DNA of 64,000 bases from Bdellovibrionales bacterium (lineage in GTDB: Bacteria; Bdellovibrionota; Bdellovibrionia; Bdellovibrionales; Bdellovibrionaceae): NCBI GenBank assembly GCA_016713585.1, contig JADJOV010000002.1, positions 124,001-188,000 on the forward strand, in the 5' to 3' direction. The notes below the pieces were generated by a model. It worked only from the letters and a program-made list of their open reading frames with translations, was not told the DNA's origin and searched no databases. Shown here piece by piece: positions 8,415 to 17,415 of the stretch (positions are counted from its first letter, which is position 1; each line of letters begins with the position of its first letter). The position numbers were made by a program, and so were the translations under genes.

Positions 8415-10349
8415 GTGAATATTGAGCCAATAAAACGTTCTAGTTCTCATTTGCCCTCCGATTTTGCTAAAGAGGTTGAGTATCTCTGGCATCTTCGCAG
8501 GCAGCGGGATCTTGCTTCAGCCAGAATTAAGCTTCAGAAAGTACTTGATACCTGGTTCCCCGCTGGTTTGCCTCCAAGTGCTATTGAGTTAATGGAGACA
8601 TCTCAGAGGCTAGGCGCCCAGCCAATCGTTGCGCTCCTATCCTTTCGGTGTGCAGTTTTTAGAAATCTTGGTGAGACTTCAGAATCAAACAAAACATTAG
8701 AAATTCTAGAAAGGTTTTTGCTGCAACTTGGGAGATATGACTTTTTTTACTATTATTATGAACATTCCCAAAGGGCTCTGGAAATCGGAAATTTCCAGAA
8801 TGCGCTTCAACACTCTGTTAAAATGCTTGAATTAGCTCGTTCAGATGCAGAAAAACTGGCTGCCTTAATCCACAAGCTCATCTGTTATGAAAACATAGGC
8901 CTCGATACCGACAACCTAGAAACACAAATTACAGAGCTGACACAACAAAAAAATGATTCACTCGCCTCTAGGCAACAGTGGAAGGCCTATTTAGCAAGAA
9001 AATTTTTTCGTAGTGGAGCTTTTGAATCCTATTCAAAAATAGAACCTGAAATTTCTCCAGGCCAAGAAGCCTTTCACTTGGCTTGGGTTTACCAATTGCC
9101 ATATATGTCCCATTTTCAGCGACTTTGGTGTTCGGAAAAAGCTATACAGTTCGCCATCACCCACTCAAGACCATATTCTTTAAATACACTTTTGGGAATT
9201 GAGGATTCGAGAAAACTTTCGGCAAAATTGATTGAGCGATGTGATCGCCTCTATCTTTGGACGTGGCGATGGATCACCCAAGCACAGAACCCAAGACAAA
9301 GTGCGGCCCAGGTTATTGATACTTTTAATGAAGTGATAGATCACATATCGAAAGAGGATCTCACCCTCGAAGATCGTTATCTAGTGACAATTTCGGCATT
9401 GTGGCTGGGTTTCTTTGGCCGTCATCAACGTTCGAGGTTGCTTTCTTTTGCTGAGAGGATAATGCCTCAAAAAACGAGAGGATATGAATTCTTTAACTTA
9501 GAATACAACCTAGTCTCTTATCTTATCGCAAAGGATAGCCATAATACCATCGACATGACCCGACATTTGAAGGAGATAAATGAAAGTCAGATTAAAGATT
9601 CGCCACTTCTGCCTCTCATCGAGTTTAATTTGTTAAGAAAGAAACACGAAAACATGCATCTAATCCAGCTGGATAATCAAATTGATATTATTTTCAAAGC
9701 AACAGATTCAAACCTTCCACCAGTTTTTGACTGTTTTGTGAATGTTCGGGCTGGCCATATCAACATTAGGAATGAAAAATTAATTGACTCATTACTCATG
9801 GCAAAAGCCATTCGCTGCCTTTATGGGTGTCAATCTCGCGGACTGCAGATCGAAGATTTTTATGAACAAGTATTTTCAAAAGGAATTCATCAGGCATCCA
9901 ACTTGAGAGCGAGGACATTCACACTGCTAAGTCAGATATCTAGAGTCTTTGATAAATCAATTTCTTTTCATCTGGTGGAGAATACTATTTCCCAATCAGG
10001 ATTCTGGCCTAAGATTTTTTTTAACGGAACCTCATTGCTGAGCGAAGAGCTTTCGAGATACTCTCTGCCTTTCGGAGATTTGCCGACGGCGGCTGGGACG
10101 AATGAATATCCGAAAAGGAATTCTCAATCCCTAAGATCTTTACTCATCGCAATTGGCTCTAAACCTGGAGTGAATCGATCTGAGCTTCTCAAAGTCATGA
10201 AGATACCCAAAACAAGTTTGCGTCGACTTATTTTGAGGGCTCGTCGCGAAAAAAAGATTTATGAAAAATCAAAGAGTGGGGTCAGCGTCTACTTTTTGAT
10301 TCAGAATGAGGAAGTGGTCTGTCAAACTAAGGGCTCACCATTTGTTTAA
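8415..10349 (+). CDS. Large helical protein with C-terminal winged-helix-like domain, function unknown
   Basis: I do not recognise a named family. The 644-residue protein is helical through most of its length, with TPR-like stretches near residues 30-190 (for example GNFQNALQHSVKMLELA). The last 75 residues (LLIAIGSKPGVNRSELL, then KTSLRRLILRARREKKIY) look like a winged helix of the MarR/ArsR type. That suggests a transcriptional regulator with a helical-repeat sensor. There is no signal peptide. The start is a GTG at 8415 without a good Shine-Dalgarno sequence, so the true start is uncertain. The 3' end overlaps the convergent gene by 23 bases. Confidence 0.55.
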   Translation: MNIEPIKRSSSHLPSDFAKEVEYLWHLRRQRDLASARIKLQKVLDTWFPAGLPPSAIELMETSQRLGAQPIVALLSFRCAVFRNLGETSESNKTLEILERFLLQLGRYDFFYYYYEHSQRALEIGNFQNALQHSVKMLELARSDAEKLAALIHKLICYENIGLDTDNLETQITELTQQKNDSLASRQQWKAYLARKFFRSGAFESYSKIEPEISPGQEAFHLAWVYQLPYMSHFQRLWCSEKAIQFAITHSRPYSLNTLLGIEDSRKLSAKLIERCDRLYLWTWRWITQAQNPRQSAAQVIDTFNEVIDHISKEDLTLEDRYLVTISALWLGFFGRHQRSRLLSFAERIMPQKTRGYEFFNLEYNLVSYLIAKDSHNTIDMTRHLKEINESQIKDSPLLPLIEFNLLRKKHENMHLIQLDNQIDIIFKATDSNLPPVFDCFVNVRAGHINIRNEKLIDSLLMAKAIRCLYGCQSRGLQIEDFYEQVFSKGIHQASNLRARTFTLLSQISRVFDKSISFHLVENTISQSGFWPKIFFNGTSLLSEELSRYSLPFGDLPTAAGTNEYPKRNSQSLRSLLIAIGSKPGVNRSELLKVMKIPKTSLRRLILRARREKKIYEKSKSGVSVYFLIQNEEVVCQTKGSPFV

Positions 10350-11976
10350 GCTTGAGAAGACTCGATTCACCTTTTGGCATATCAGTCACCTTCCACTGAA
10401 ATTCTGAACATCCACCTTTCGACGATCCGTTATTCGATAGGAAAGAATTAATTGAAAGAACTTTCAGCTTAGCCGCATTCTTTTGGAAAACTAGAAATTG
10501 AGCCATCATCCAATCTATAAGCGCCTTCTTTTCTGGCGTTGGATTAGTCTTCAGCAGATCCAGAAAGGCCTTCTCATTTCCTAGCTCGAGTTGCACATCA
10601 TTAGAGATGTAGGTTCCAATTAGGTTGTCATCAATTGCCTTTTCCGTGATAACATGATTATTGTTAAGTAAATTAAAATCTACAACTTTTAAGACAGGAG
10701 GATCCTGGGGTGCTTTTGGATTATATTCATTGACTTCAAGCGGCTCGGCTTTAAACATGCCAACAATGTCAAAAGTATCAATAAATATATTTCCCCCGCT
10801 TGTCCAAAAAGGATAGCCAAGAAGCGAAGCTCCCATCGCATTAAAGAGCAAGGATTTATAGGTTTGAGAAATCTCTTCCACCTGGCGTCCGGCCTCTTCA
10901 ATAGTATCAAATTCTAATCTGGCTAATGATTTTGTGACTTGTTCAGCAGTTAATGTTTTGAAGTCCTTCAATTTCGGAGGGGTCGCCGCCGCCATTTTTG
11001 CCCCTGTGGCATTGATCTCAGCCACTACCGCATCCTGTCCTTTTTCGGACAAAAGACCTCCTAGAAAGTTCCGATAGAATAGGGCAGCTTCTGGTAACGC
11101 CCGGTATCCCTCGAAAGCAGGACTTGCCCAACTCATGGTAAAGAGTATCGGTCGAAGACCCGGCGCCTCTCGACTCCCGACATCGCCCTTCGCTATCCAG
11201 TGAGCACTTTTTTCTATTGCGTATCCAAGCTCCCGATAGGCTTTTCCAATTTTGTCTACGAGGGGTATCGCTCGAACTAAGGTCGCTTCAGGAAGTCCAG
11301 ACAGAGCAGGTGAAGGGTGATAGTTGCCAGGAGTTTGATATTTTGGGTTATCAACCAAGTCATCCTCAAAGGAAAATCCCTGGCTGGTCACAAACTGATT
11401 CATGTCACTCAATTGACCTGTCAAGGTGATAATCTTTTCCCGTAACTTCCTGTCTGCCTCACTCAGGGTGCCCGGATCAATTTTATTAACCTGGTCGAGA
11501 ACAGAGGCTGCAACTTTCTTCCCAAACTCAAGCTGGCTATAGAGCTTAGCAACAGACACGCCATTATAGTGAAAGCGCAATCGAAGCGAACGAAGAAAGG
11601 TTTTTGGTTTCAATTGAAGAACCTGCTGCTCGGAGCCCTCGTCCTTCAAGAGATTAAGATCTTTAAGGCCCTGATGAAGACGAAGAACTGAGGGGATAAT
11701 ATGTTTTTTCCCAGATAACTCCCGAACTCCATAGGGTACTGATTTAGTAAACTCGGTAATTTGGTTTACGTTCGGCATATCAAATCGGTCATCAATTTTA
11801 TAGGCCGTCTTTAAACCTTGCGAGCTCACTGGCGGAGTTTGCTTGAGACCAACTAAAACCCGTCGCATGGACGGCACGTCCAAATAAGAGGCCGAATCCC
11901 AGCGTTTACGAGCTCGCAACCCATATTGATTTGAAATTGCATGAAACTCATCTGTATCAAAATAAATGTCATCCAT
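10327..11976 (-). CDS. Hypothetical protein, 549 residues
   Basis: No family recognised. The ATG at 11976 is preferred because GGGGG lies eight bases upstream; an ATG at 11991 would overlap the previous gene by 11 bases. No signal peptide or obvious membrane segment is visible. The protein mixes charged helical stretches (LEFGKKVAASVLDQVNKI, ARLEFDTIEEAGRQVEEI) with aromatic-rich parts (SWASPAFEGYRALPEAALFY). It sits directly after a small exported protein, and the overlapping gene ends suggest a two-gene operon. The gene density and lack of stops over 1.6 kb make it a real gene. Confidence 0.6.
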   Translation of the reverse strand: MDDIYFDTDEFHAISNQYGLRARKRWDSASYLDVPSMRRVLVGLKQTPPVSSQGLKTAYKIDDRFDMPNVNQITEFTKSVPYGVRELSGKKHIIPSVLRLHQGLKDLNLLKDEGSEQQVLQLKPKTFLRSLRLRFHYNGVSVAKLYSQLEFGKKVAASVLDQVNKIDPGTLSEADRKLREKIITLTGQLSDMNQFVTSQGFSFEDDLVDNPKYQTPGNYHPSPALSGLPEATLVRAIPLVDKIGKAYRELGYAIEKSAHWIAKGDVGSREAPGLRPILFTMSWASPAFEGYRALPEAALFYRNFLGGLLSEKGQDAVVAEINATGAKMAAATPPKLKDFKTLTAEQVTKSLARLEFDTIEEAGRQVEEISQTYKSLLFNAMGASLLGYPFWTSGGNIFIDTFDIVGMFKAEPLEVNEYNPKAPQDPPVLKVVDFNLLNNNHVITEKAIDDNLIGTYISNDVQLELGNEKAFLDLLKTNPTPEKKALIDWMMAQFLVFQKNAAKLKVLSINSFLSNNGSSKGGCSEFQWKVTDMPKGESSLLKLKQMVSP

Positions 11977-11980
11977 CAGG

Positions 11981-12433
11981 TCAGCCCCCATAGTTCAGAG
12001 ACAGAGGGGATTCTATTTCTTTGGGGGTCAGTCTTTCACTTTCAACGGTTGCAGTCAGGTACCCCATGTTCATTCGTATCGCATGAGATACTTTATTCCA
12101 CTTCATGAGCATAGGACCTTCTCCGCTGTCCATGGCATCACAGTTTTTGCACTTACTCATTCTTTTGAACATCTCATAGTCATTAGCAGTCAGTTTTTGT
12201 AGATGGCTTTTTTCCATTCCCAAGGCCGTTTGGTTTGTATCCTTACATGCAAATTGATATGTGACTTCCAATTCTGCCCCGTCGCGGGCCCAAACTCCGA
12301 CACCAACGCCGCCAAGAGCATCAATAGTACTCTTTGAAAGGAAGGGCGCGCTCGCATCAAACTCTGCACGCACGATAGAGGTGCTGTTGATCAGAATGAA
12401 TAATCCTGCAAAAATAGTAGTTCGCAACATCAT
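11981..12433 (-). CDS. Small exported protein, function unknown
   Basis: A 150-residue protein with a signal peptide (MMLRTTIFAGLFILINS, predicted cut after VRA). The start at 12433 has GAGGAGAT upstream and is preferred over a start 42 bases earlier that would bury the signal peptide. The mature part holds Cys residues at FACKD and KCKNCDAM, suggesting disulfides or metal binding in the periplasm. It reads directly into the next hypothetical gene. No family recognised. Confidence 0.55.
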   Translation of the reverse strand: MMLRTTIFAGLFILINSTSIVRAEFDASAPFLSKSTIDALGGVGVGVWARDGAELEVTYQFACKDTNQTALGMEKSHLQKLTANDYEMFKRMSKCKNCDAMDSGEGPMLMKWNKVSHAIRMNMGYLTATVESERLTPKEIESPLSLNYGG

Positions 12434-12634
12434 AAACGAAATCTCCTCTTGGCTGATTTCGTTTTCGGTCAGCACTAGCTATGCCAAAGAGGAAACTGCT
12501 CCTTCGTGCCGGAATGACGACTTGGGAAGAGGTTTGATTGAAGAAAATTGGAAAAAGGTAACAATCCTGCCGAAAAATGGCCAAAGGATTTACCTAAAAC
12601 TCGTTAATCAATATTTCGGTTCTTCTAGGGAAGT

Positions 12635-13450
12635 CTAGTTCCTGGGCTGACCTTTGTAAAACGGCATCACTTTTGGAAGAAGTTCCTCAAGTTCAGCACT
12701 TCGCCGATCGCTTGCCGGGTGAGTACTTAGGAACTCAGGCATTCCTGACCCTCCGCTTGCCTGGCCCATCTTTTTCCAGAGAGAAACCGCGCCACGAGGG
12801 TTATAACCAGCTCGGGCGGCAAGCTCGAGGCCAATCTCGTCGGCCTCAGACTCCTGCCGTCGCCCATGGCGAAGAGTCACCGATAAAGTTGTCACCAAGT
12901 TAGCCGCGCTCATATACTTAGCGTCCATCGTTCCCGTTTCCACCAAAAGCTGGAGCCCGATTTGCTTGATTAGCTCTTCTGACATGCGCTCACGGCCATG
13001 CTCGCGAAGTGCATGGGCGATCTCGTGTCCCATGATTGCTGCAATTTCATCGTCGGTCAGGGCCAACTTTTCAATAATCCCACTATAGAATATTATTTTA
13101 CCCCCAGGCATGCAGTAGGCATTGAGTTCAGGACTTGAAATAACATGAGCCTCCCAGGGCCAGTCCTTAGCTTCAGAGCGAAAAATCGTGGTTGGCGGAA
13201 TCAACCGACGAAGAATCTCTTGAACTCTTCGCACCTGATCCGGATTCTTATCGAGCACACCTTTGTCAGAGGCCTCTCGTTTTGTTTGGTCGTAGCCGGC
13301 CAATGAGGCCCTGATGATTTGTTCATTGGGAACTAGAAGCATCTGACGTCGATCAACCCCGACCGCCCCTTGCTCGGTTGTACTCGCACAGGCAAACAAC
13401 AAACACGATAAAATCAAACCCAAGCAGACACTTTGCTGTGTTTTGCTCAT
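12635..13450 (-). CDS. M48 family metalloprotease lipoprotein
   Basis: A periplasm-facing zinc peptidase of the M48 (Oma1/LoiP-like) family, 271 residues. The lipobox LLFACAS places the acylated Cys near residue 21. The zinc motif is GHEIAHALREHG, the third ligand lies in RRQESEADEIG, and a conserved tail STHPASDRR is present. The ATG at 13450 follows GGAGG, and an upstream start at 13471 is rejected. Homologues take part in outer-membrane quality control. It is transcribed away from the flagellin block and appears to be a single-gene unit. Confidence 0.9.
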   Translation of the reverse strand: MSKTQQSVCLGLILSCLLFACASTTEQGAVGVDRRQMLLVPNEQIIRASLAGYDQTKREASDKGVLDKNPDQVRRVQEILRRLIPPTTIFRSEAKDWPWEAHVISSPELNAYCMPGGKIIFYSGIIEKLALTDDEIAAIMGHEIAHALREHGRERMSEELIKQIGLQLLVETGTMDAKYMSAANLVTTLSVTLRHGRRQESEADEIGLELAARAGYNPRGAVSLWKKMGQASGGSGMPEFLSTHPASDRRSAELEELLPKVMPFYKGQPRN

Positions 13451-13607
13451 TCTCTGTCCTCCCCATTCCATCCTCTATCTTCATGTGCTGGGAAAGTTCT
13501 TGAGTCAAGGAAGCAGGGTGTAGGGCGCAGGCTACAGGGCTTGGTGATGGATCATGCGTTTCAAAATGAATCGAAAAAAAATATTTCCCCTTTTTTCCAC
13601 TTTTCCC

Positions 13608-13634
13608 TTCAGTTTTAACGCGACGTGTCGATAG
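13608..13634 (+). promoter_or_regulatory. Sigma-28 (FliA) promoter of the first flagellin
   Basis: TTCAGTTT, 11 bases, then GTCGATAG. This matches the flagellar sigma-28 consensus TAAAGTTT-N11-GCCGATAA at 6 of 8 positions in each box. The start of transcription would be about 75 bases before the flagellin ATG. Confidence 0.55.
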
Positions 13635-13713
13635 AGGGAGTGACTGCTGGACGAAGGTCTAATGTGTGTGGGCGAGGGCACTAACTGGTCATCAGACCAA
13701 GGGGTGGCTCCAA

Positions 13714-14535
13714 ATGCGTATATCAGCGAATGTTGTGTCATTGACGTCTCAAAGATTTATGGGTCAGACCCAGAGGTCTGTCGAAAAAGCTCTTCAGCAA
13801 ATGGCTTCGGGAAGTCGTTTTGCCGACAGCGGTGCGGACCCGGCGGGTTTCGCGATTGCCGAGAATATGCGGTCGCAGATTCAAGGCTATAAGGCGGCTA
13901 AAATGAACGCTGAAAATGCCACAAGCTTTGTGCAGATTGCCGAGGGTGCGCTCAATGAACAAAACAATATCCTCATTCGGATGCGAGAACTCGCAGTTCA
14001 GGCGGCTAGCGATACCTATTCGGACACAGAGCGAGGGTATTTGAATGACGAATTTAAGCAAATCAATGCTGAATCGGATCGGATCGCCAGAACCACAAAA
14101 TTCGGTTCACAATCCCTCTTAGATGGAGCTTCTAAGGATTATGAGTTTCAGGTCGGCGTGAATAAAAGTCAAAACGACATCGTTCGATATACCAGTGATA
14201 CAAATACGACAGCTGGGGAGCTTGGCACTGAAGGCCTGACTATCGAGTCCAAGGGCGACGCAAGAGATAGTCTCGAAGAAATCGATGTCGCCCTAACTCG
14301 AATCAACGGAGCAAGAGCGAAAATGGGGGCCATTCAAAATCGCATGGACAATGTTGTCAATCATATCGACTCTCAAATCTCGGGCTTGTCTGAAGCTCAC
14401 TCTCGAATGGCAGACGCAGATCTCGCAGAGGCCGTAATGACTGCACGCAGAGGTCAGATGCTACAGCAATACCAGGCTGCGGCCCTCGGCATGGCGCTTG
14501 AGAGTGAGCAAGCGCAATTGAGGTTGATTGCATGA
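13714..14535 (+). CDS. Flagellin, divergent paralogue
   Basis: A 273-residue flagellin without a variable D2/D3 insert. Its N-terminus (MRISANVVSLTSQRFMG) and ASGSRFADSGADPAGFAIAENM region are clearly flagellin, and the D1 segment includes MRELAVQAASDTYSD. The C-terminus (ADADLAEAVMTARRGQML ending EQAQLRLIA) departs from the LAQANQ-type ending of the other two flagellins here. ATG 13714 has AAGGGGTGG upstream. It has its own sigma-28 promoter. It may be a minor filament component or one placed at a filament end. Confidence 0.85.
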   Translation: MRISANVVSLTSQRFMGQTQRSVEKALQQMASGSRFADSGADPAGFAIAENMRSQIQGYKAAKMNAENATSFVQIAEGALNEQNNILIRMRELAVQAASDTYSDTERGYLNDEFKQINAESDRIARTTKFGSQSLLDGASKDYEFQVGVNKSQNDIVRYTSDTNTTAGELGTEGLTIESKGDARDSLEEIDVALTRINGARAKMGAIQNRMDNVVNHIDSQISGLSEAHSRMADADLAEAVMTARRGQMLQQYQAAALGMALESEQAQLRLIA

Positions 14536-14717
14536 ATTCGCTCAATTAAATGAAATTAATGAAGGTCATTTAATGAAGTGACTGAAAGCAAATTCAAGGC
14601 CTAGGTCTAGCTTGACCTAGACTAAAATCCAGACCCTAAAAATAATTTTCTTTTTAAAAATTCCAATTCTTCCGCATACAAGATGCGCCGCGTTGTGCTG
14701 GAGCTAGACTTTAGCCC

Positions 14718-14744
14718 TAAAGTTTCCTGGACCAAGGCCGAGAA
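14718..14744 (+). promoter_or_regulatory. Sigma-28 (FliA) promoter of the second flagellin
   Basis: TAAAGTTT, an 11-base spacer, then GCCGAGAA. The -35 box matches the sigma-28 consensus exactly and the -10 box differs at one position. The flagellin start codon is 270 bases downstream, giving an unusually long leader. Confidence 0.8.
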
Positions 14745-14824
14745 ATACATTGAACATGTTGGAGCAAACCTCAAAGGACCTCGTTCAGCAGTCAACCGAA
14801 CGAACCTCCCAAGCGGCGAAAGCT

Positions 14825-14857
14825 CTCAAGAGCTAGGCAGTCACCCTAGCTCTTGAG
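14825..14857 (+). promoter_or_regulatory. Strong leader hairpin
   Basis: CTCAAGAGCTAGG and CCTAGCTCTTGAG are perfect 13-bp arms around a 7-base loop. It lies inside the predicted leader of the second flagellin. No T-run follows, so it is not a typical intrinsic terminator. A role in mRNA stability or regulation is possible. Confidence 0.6.
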
Positions 14858-14921
14858 CGGCCCACTCCTTCAGAAAGAAAAATTTTATTTTAACAAGCCA
14901 TCGAGAGAGAGGCTTCGAGCT

Positions 14922-14956
14922 TTGGATACCAGCGCGTGTGGCGTACTGGTGTCCAA
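14922..14956 (+). promoter_or_regulatory. Second leader hairpin
   Basis: TTGGATACCAG pairs with CTGGTGTCCAA over 11 positions with one G-U pair and a 13-base loop. It ends about 45 bases before the Shine-Dalgarno sequence of the second flagellin. Confidence 0.5.
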
Positions 14957-15014
14957 TCAACAAGGGCTCGATTGATTTCCTTTTTCTTGATTACAAACCT
15001 TGAAGGAGGCGACT

Positions 15015-15841
15015 ATGGGCTTAAGAATACAGACAAATATGGCAGCTATTTCGGCACAAAAGGTGCTGGGAATGCAACAGAAAAAGCGGAGCATGCGTCC
15101 CAAGCTCTAGCCAGTGGAAATCGCATTGTGCGAGCTGGAGACGATGCCGCAGGTCTTGCGATTTCTGAAAACATCAAGAGCCAGGTGCGAGGCATGCAAA
15201 TGGCCAGAATGAACGCATTCAATGCGGTCAGCTCTATTCAAGTTTCTGAGGGCGGTCTCAATGAAATATCTAATATCCTCACTCGCCTGAGAGAACTCGG
15301 CATTCAAGCGGCCTCGGATAACGTGGGCGAAAGAGAGCGCGCGTTCCTCGATATCGAAGCAAAAAATATCATCGACGAAGCTGATCGAATCGCAAAAACA
15401 ACAGTCTTCGGAGACAAAAAGCTACTCGACGGTTCCGGCGGAACCATGGAGTACCATGTCGGAGTTGGCGGTGGCGAGGAAAACGTGATCAAATTCAGTC
15501 TTTCCACCGATGCCCGCGCTGACGAACTAGGAATCGCCGGACTTTCGGTTGAATCAAAGGACGATGCACGATCGTTACTGAAAACAGTGGACGAGGCGGC
15601 TGCCAAAGTGGGAGCAATGCGAGCCAACTTTGGAGCAATTCAGAATCGTCTTGAATCTACGACCAATAACTTAGACGTCCAGGTTGAGAACTTATCAGCT
15701 GCTAAGTCTAGGATTTCAGACACTGATGTGGCCTCTGAGTCCTCAAATTTAGCATCAGCGCAAGTTCTGCAAAATGCGGCGGTGTCAGTCCTAGCCCAAG
15801 CCAATCAATTTCCTGCAGTCGCTCTCAAACTCCTTGGCTAA
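15015..15841 (+). CDS. Flagellin, frameshifted
   Basis: The ATG at 15015 follows AAGGAGG and opens with the classical MGLRIQTNMAAISAQ. After 23 codons a five-base A run (15081-15085) shifts the frame. The other frame continues with KAEHASQALASGNR, DDAAGLAISENIKSQ and ends with the D0 helix VLAQANQFPAVALKLLG. One more A would restore a flagellin of about 276 residues. A longer open frame beginning at 14936 is only the out-of-frame extension of the second part. It is driven by its own sigma-28 promoter and is probably a major filament subunit if the break is a sequencing error. Confidence 0.85.
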
Positions 15842-15966
15842 GCGTAAACTGACTGAAGTCACAATTGAATTAAGAGAAATAAGAGTTGAGTTAACAATTG
15901 AATTAAAACGGTAAGCGATTTTGAAAAGAGTCGTCGCCCACACACACGCGGCTCTTCTTAAGCCCT

Positions 15967-15998
15967 CCCGGAGGGGAATTCTCCTCTCCGGGATTTTT
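15967..15998 (+). terminator. Intrinsic terminator after the second flagellin
   Basis: CCCGGAG and CTCCGGG form the base of a GC-rich hairpin, with further pairing across GGGAATTCTCCT, and the stem is followed by ATTTTTGC. It ends the second flagellin transcript about 130 bases after the stop. Confidence 0.7.
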
Positions 15999-16198
15999 GC
16001 GCAATAAATCCTTCCCTTTATCAACTGGCCAGACCGGCCCTTCCGTCGAGGTCTTGCTCGACTCGCCCGAGGTCGGTCCCCACGACACTCGTCGAGAATC
16101 CCACGACCTACGTCCTGATTTTCCCTCCTTCAGTCCAGAAAAACCCATCCAAAAGTCTAGTTCCTATCTGACGATCGTCTAGTTTTGCTCGACTCGAC

Positions 16199-16225
16199 TA
16201 AAGCCTTCACGGACCTCGCCGAAAG
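16199..16225 (+). promoter_or_regulatory. Sigma-28 (FliA) promoter of the third flagellin
   Basis: TAAAGCCT, an 11-base spacer, then GCCGAAAG. Six of eight positions match the sigma-28 consensus in each box, with the same spacing as the other promoters in this block. The start codon is nearly 200 bases downstream. Confidence 0.7.
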
Positions 16226-16421
16226 AAGGGTCAGAAGCAACGACGAAACTGAAGAAAGGAAACTCCAGAAGCCTTCTCGAGTGACTGCTTGAAGAACTTC
16301 GCTACGAGAGTGTCCCAACTAAGGTCGAGTCCCAACATGTTCAACCAGGCGGTGTTCTTCAGTAGGTGAAAGACCCGCCTCTATCACTTCTCTTCACAGA
16401 GAGGTCAAACGGGAGGTTTTT

Positions 16422-17255
16422 GTGGGAATGCGTATCGCAACAAATATGGCGGCTATTTCAGCCCAAAGGTCCATGACAACAAGTCAGCGCGAAATTCAGC
16501 GTTCAATGGCTCAGTTGGCGTCAGGAAATCGAATAACAAAGTCGGCGGATGATGCCGCAGGATTGGCAATCAGTGAAAACTTAAAGTCTTCGATTCGAAG
16601 CTACGCGCAAGCCAATCGAAATGCCAATGATGGAATTTCCCTCATTCAAACCGCAGAGGGCGGTCTTGGCGAAATCTCAAATATTCTGACTCGAATGAGA
16701 GAACTTGGAATTCAATCATCTTCAGATACAGTCTCTGATAAAGAGAGACTTATGGTCGACAAAGAAGTTCAACAACTCAAAGCTGAGGTTCAGCGAATCG
16801 CGGTCACAACCAAGTTCGGAAATCAACATCTCATTGATGGCTCAGGTTCAGATTTTGACTTTCAAGTTGGAATTCAAAATGACCCTGACGCAGACAGAAT
16901 TTCCTTCGACTCTTCAAAAACAAACGCAACAGCCGCTGCACTAAACATTTCAGACTTCGACTTCACAACTAAGTCAGGCGCACAAGAAGCCCTCTCTGTT
17001 TTGGATCAATCTCAGTCTGAGGTGAATGGGTTTAGAGCCACTATGGGCGCCCTCCAAAATCGACTCAATTCTACTATCGACAATTCAAACGTTATGTATG
17101 AAAACCTATCTGCTGCAAATTCCCGCATTCGGGATACTGATGTGGCCCAATCCGCTGCAGATTCAACGAAAAATAATATTTTGTTGCAGGCATCGACTGC
17201 AACTTTAGCCCAGGCAAATCAGATTCCAGGAATGGCCCTGAAACTGATTGGTTAG
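16422..17255 (+). CDS. Flagellin
   Basis: An intact 277-residue flagellin. It starts MGMRIATNMAAISAQRSM, carries ASGNRITKSADDAAGLAISE and MRELGIQSSSDTVSD in D1, and ends with LAQANQIPGMALKLIG. There is no D2/D3 insert. GTG 16422 is preferred to the ATG two codons later because GGGAGG lies five bases before it and because the MGMRI start is standard. It is the only one of the three flagellins here that is both canonical and uninterrupted. It has its own sigma-28 promoter and long leader. Confidence 0.93.
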   Translation: MGMRIATNMAAISAQRSMTTSQREIQRSMAQLASGNRITKSADDAAGLAISENLKSSIRSYAQANRNANDGISLIQTAEGGLGEISNILTRMRELGIQSSSDTVSDKERLMVDKEVQQLKAEVQRIAVTTKFGNQHLIDGSGSDFDFQVGIQNDPDADRISFDSSKTNATAAALNISDFDFTTKSGAQEALSVLDQSQSEVNGFRATMGALQNRLNSTIDNSNVMYENLSAANSRIRDTDVAQSAADSTKNNILLQASTATLAQANQIPGMALKLIG

Positions 17256-17321
17256 GACGAAGATAATCACATGCACTAAACAGGAATTCTAGACCTCCGT
17301 TGAGTTCCTGGTACCATCCTA

Positions 17322-17345
17322 CCCAGAGAGAGAAATCTCTCTGGG
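17322..17345 (+). promoter_or_regulatory. 10-bp hairpin with GAAA tetraloop after the third flagellin
   Basis: CCCAGAGAGA and TCTCTCTGGG are perfect arms closed by a GNRA-type tetraloop GAAA. No T-run follows, so it more likely protects the 3' end of the flagellin mRNA than terminates transcription by itself. Confidence 0.6.
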
Positions 17346-17378
17346 GTATTACGGATATTACCCTTTGCGTGAGTGACT

Positions 17379-17405
17379 TAAGGTTTTCGATCGTTGTGCC
17401 GACGA
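17379..17405 (+). promoter_or_regulatory. Sigma-28 (FliA) promoter of flaG
   Basis: TAAGGTTT, an 11-base spacer, then GCCGACGA. The -35 box matches 7 of 8 and the -10 box 6 of 8 consensus positions. The start of transcription would fall only a few bases before the flaG ATG at 17416. Confidence 0.6.
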
Positions 17406-17415
17406 GAACTTTGTT

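Larger units (their letters stand above)
14536..15014 (+). other. Flagellin intergenic region and long structured leader
   Basis: No gene is supported here. The stretch holds a weak hairpin just after the first flagellin (CTAGGTC/GACCTAG near 14600), a strong sigma-28 promoter, and then a predicted leader of about 260 bases with two stable hairpins before the second flagellin. A 57-codon open frame at 14683-14856 spans the promoter and is not considered a gene. Confidence 0.6.
15842..16421 (+). other. Intergenic region between second and third flagellins
   Basis: No gene supported. It contains a direct repeat CAATTGAATTAA close to the flagellin stop, an intrinsic terminator, a sigma-28 promoter and a leader of about 190 bases with short inverted repeats (for example around GAGAGTG and the CTCTTCACAGAGAG hairpin next to the ribosome binding site). 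Confidence 0.6.

Noticed and set aside
14683..14856. 57-codon open frame upstream of the second flagellin
   Set aside because: The best sigma-28 promoter of the region lies inside it and it has no ribosome binding site, so it would not be on the flagellin transcript.
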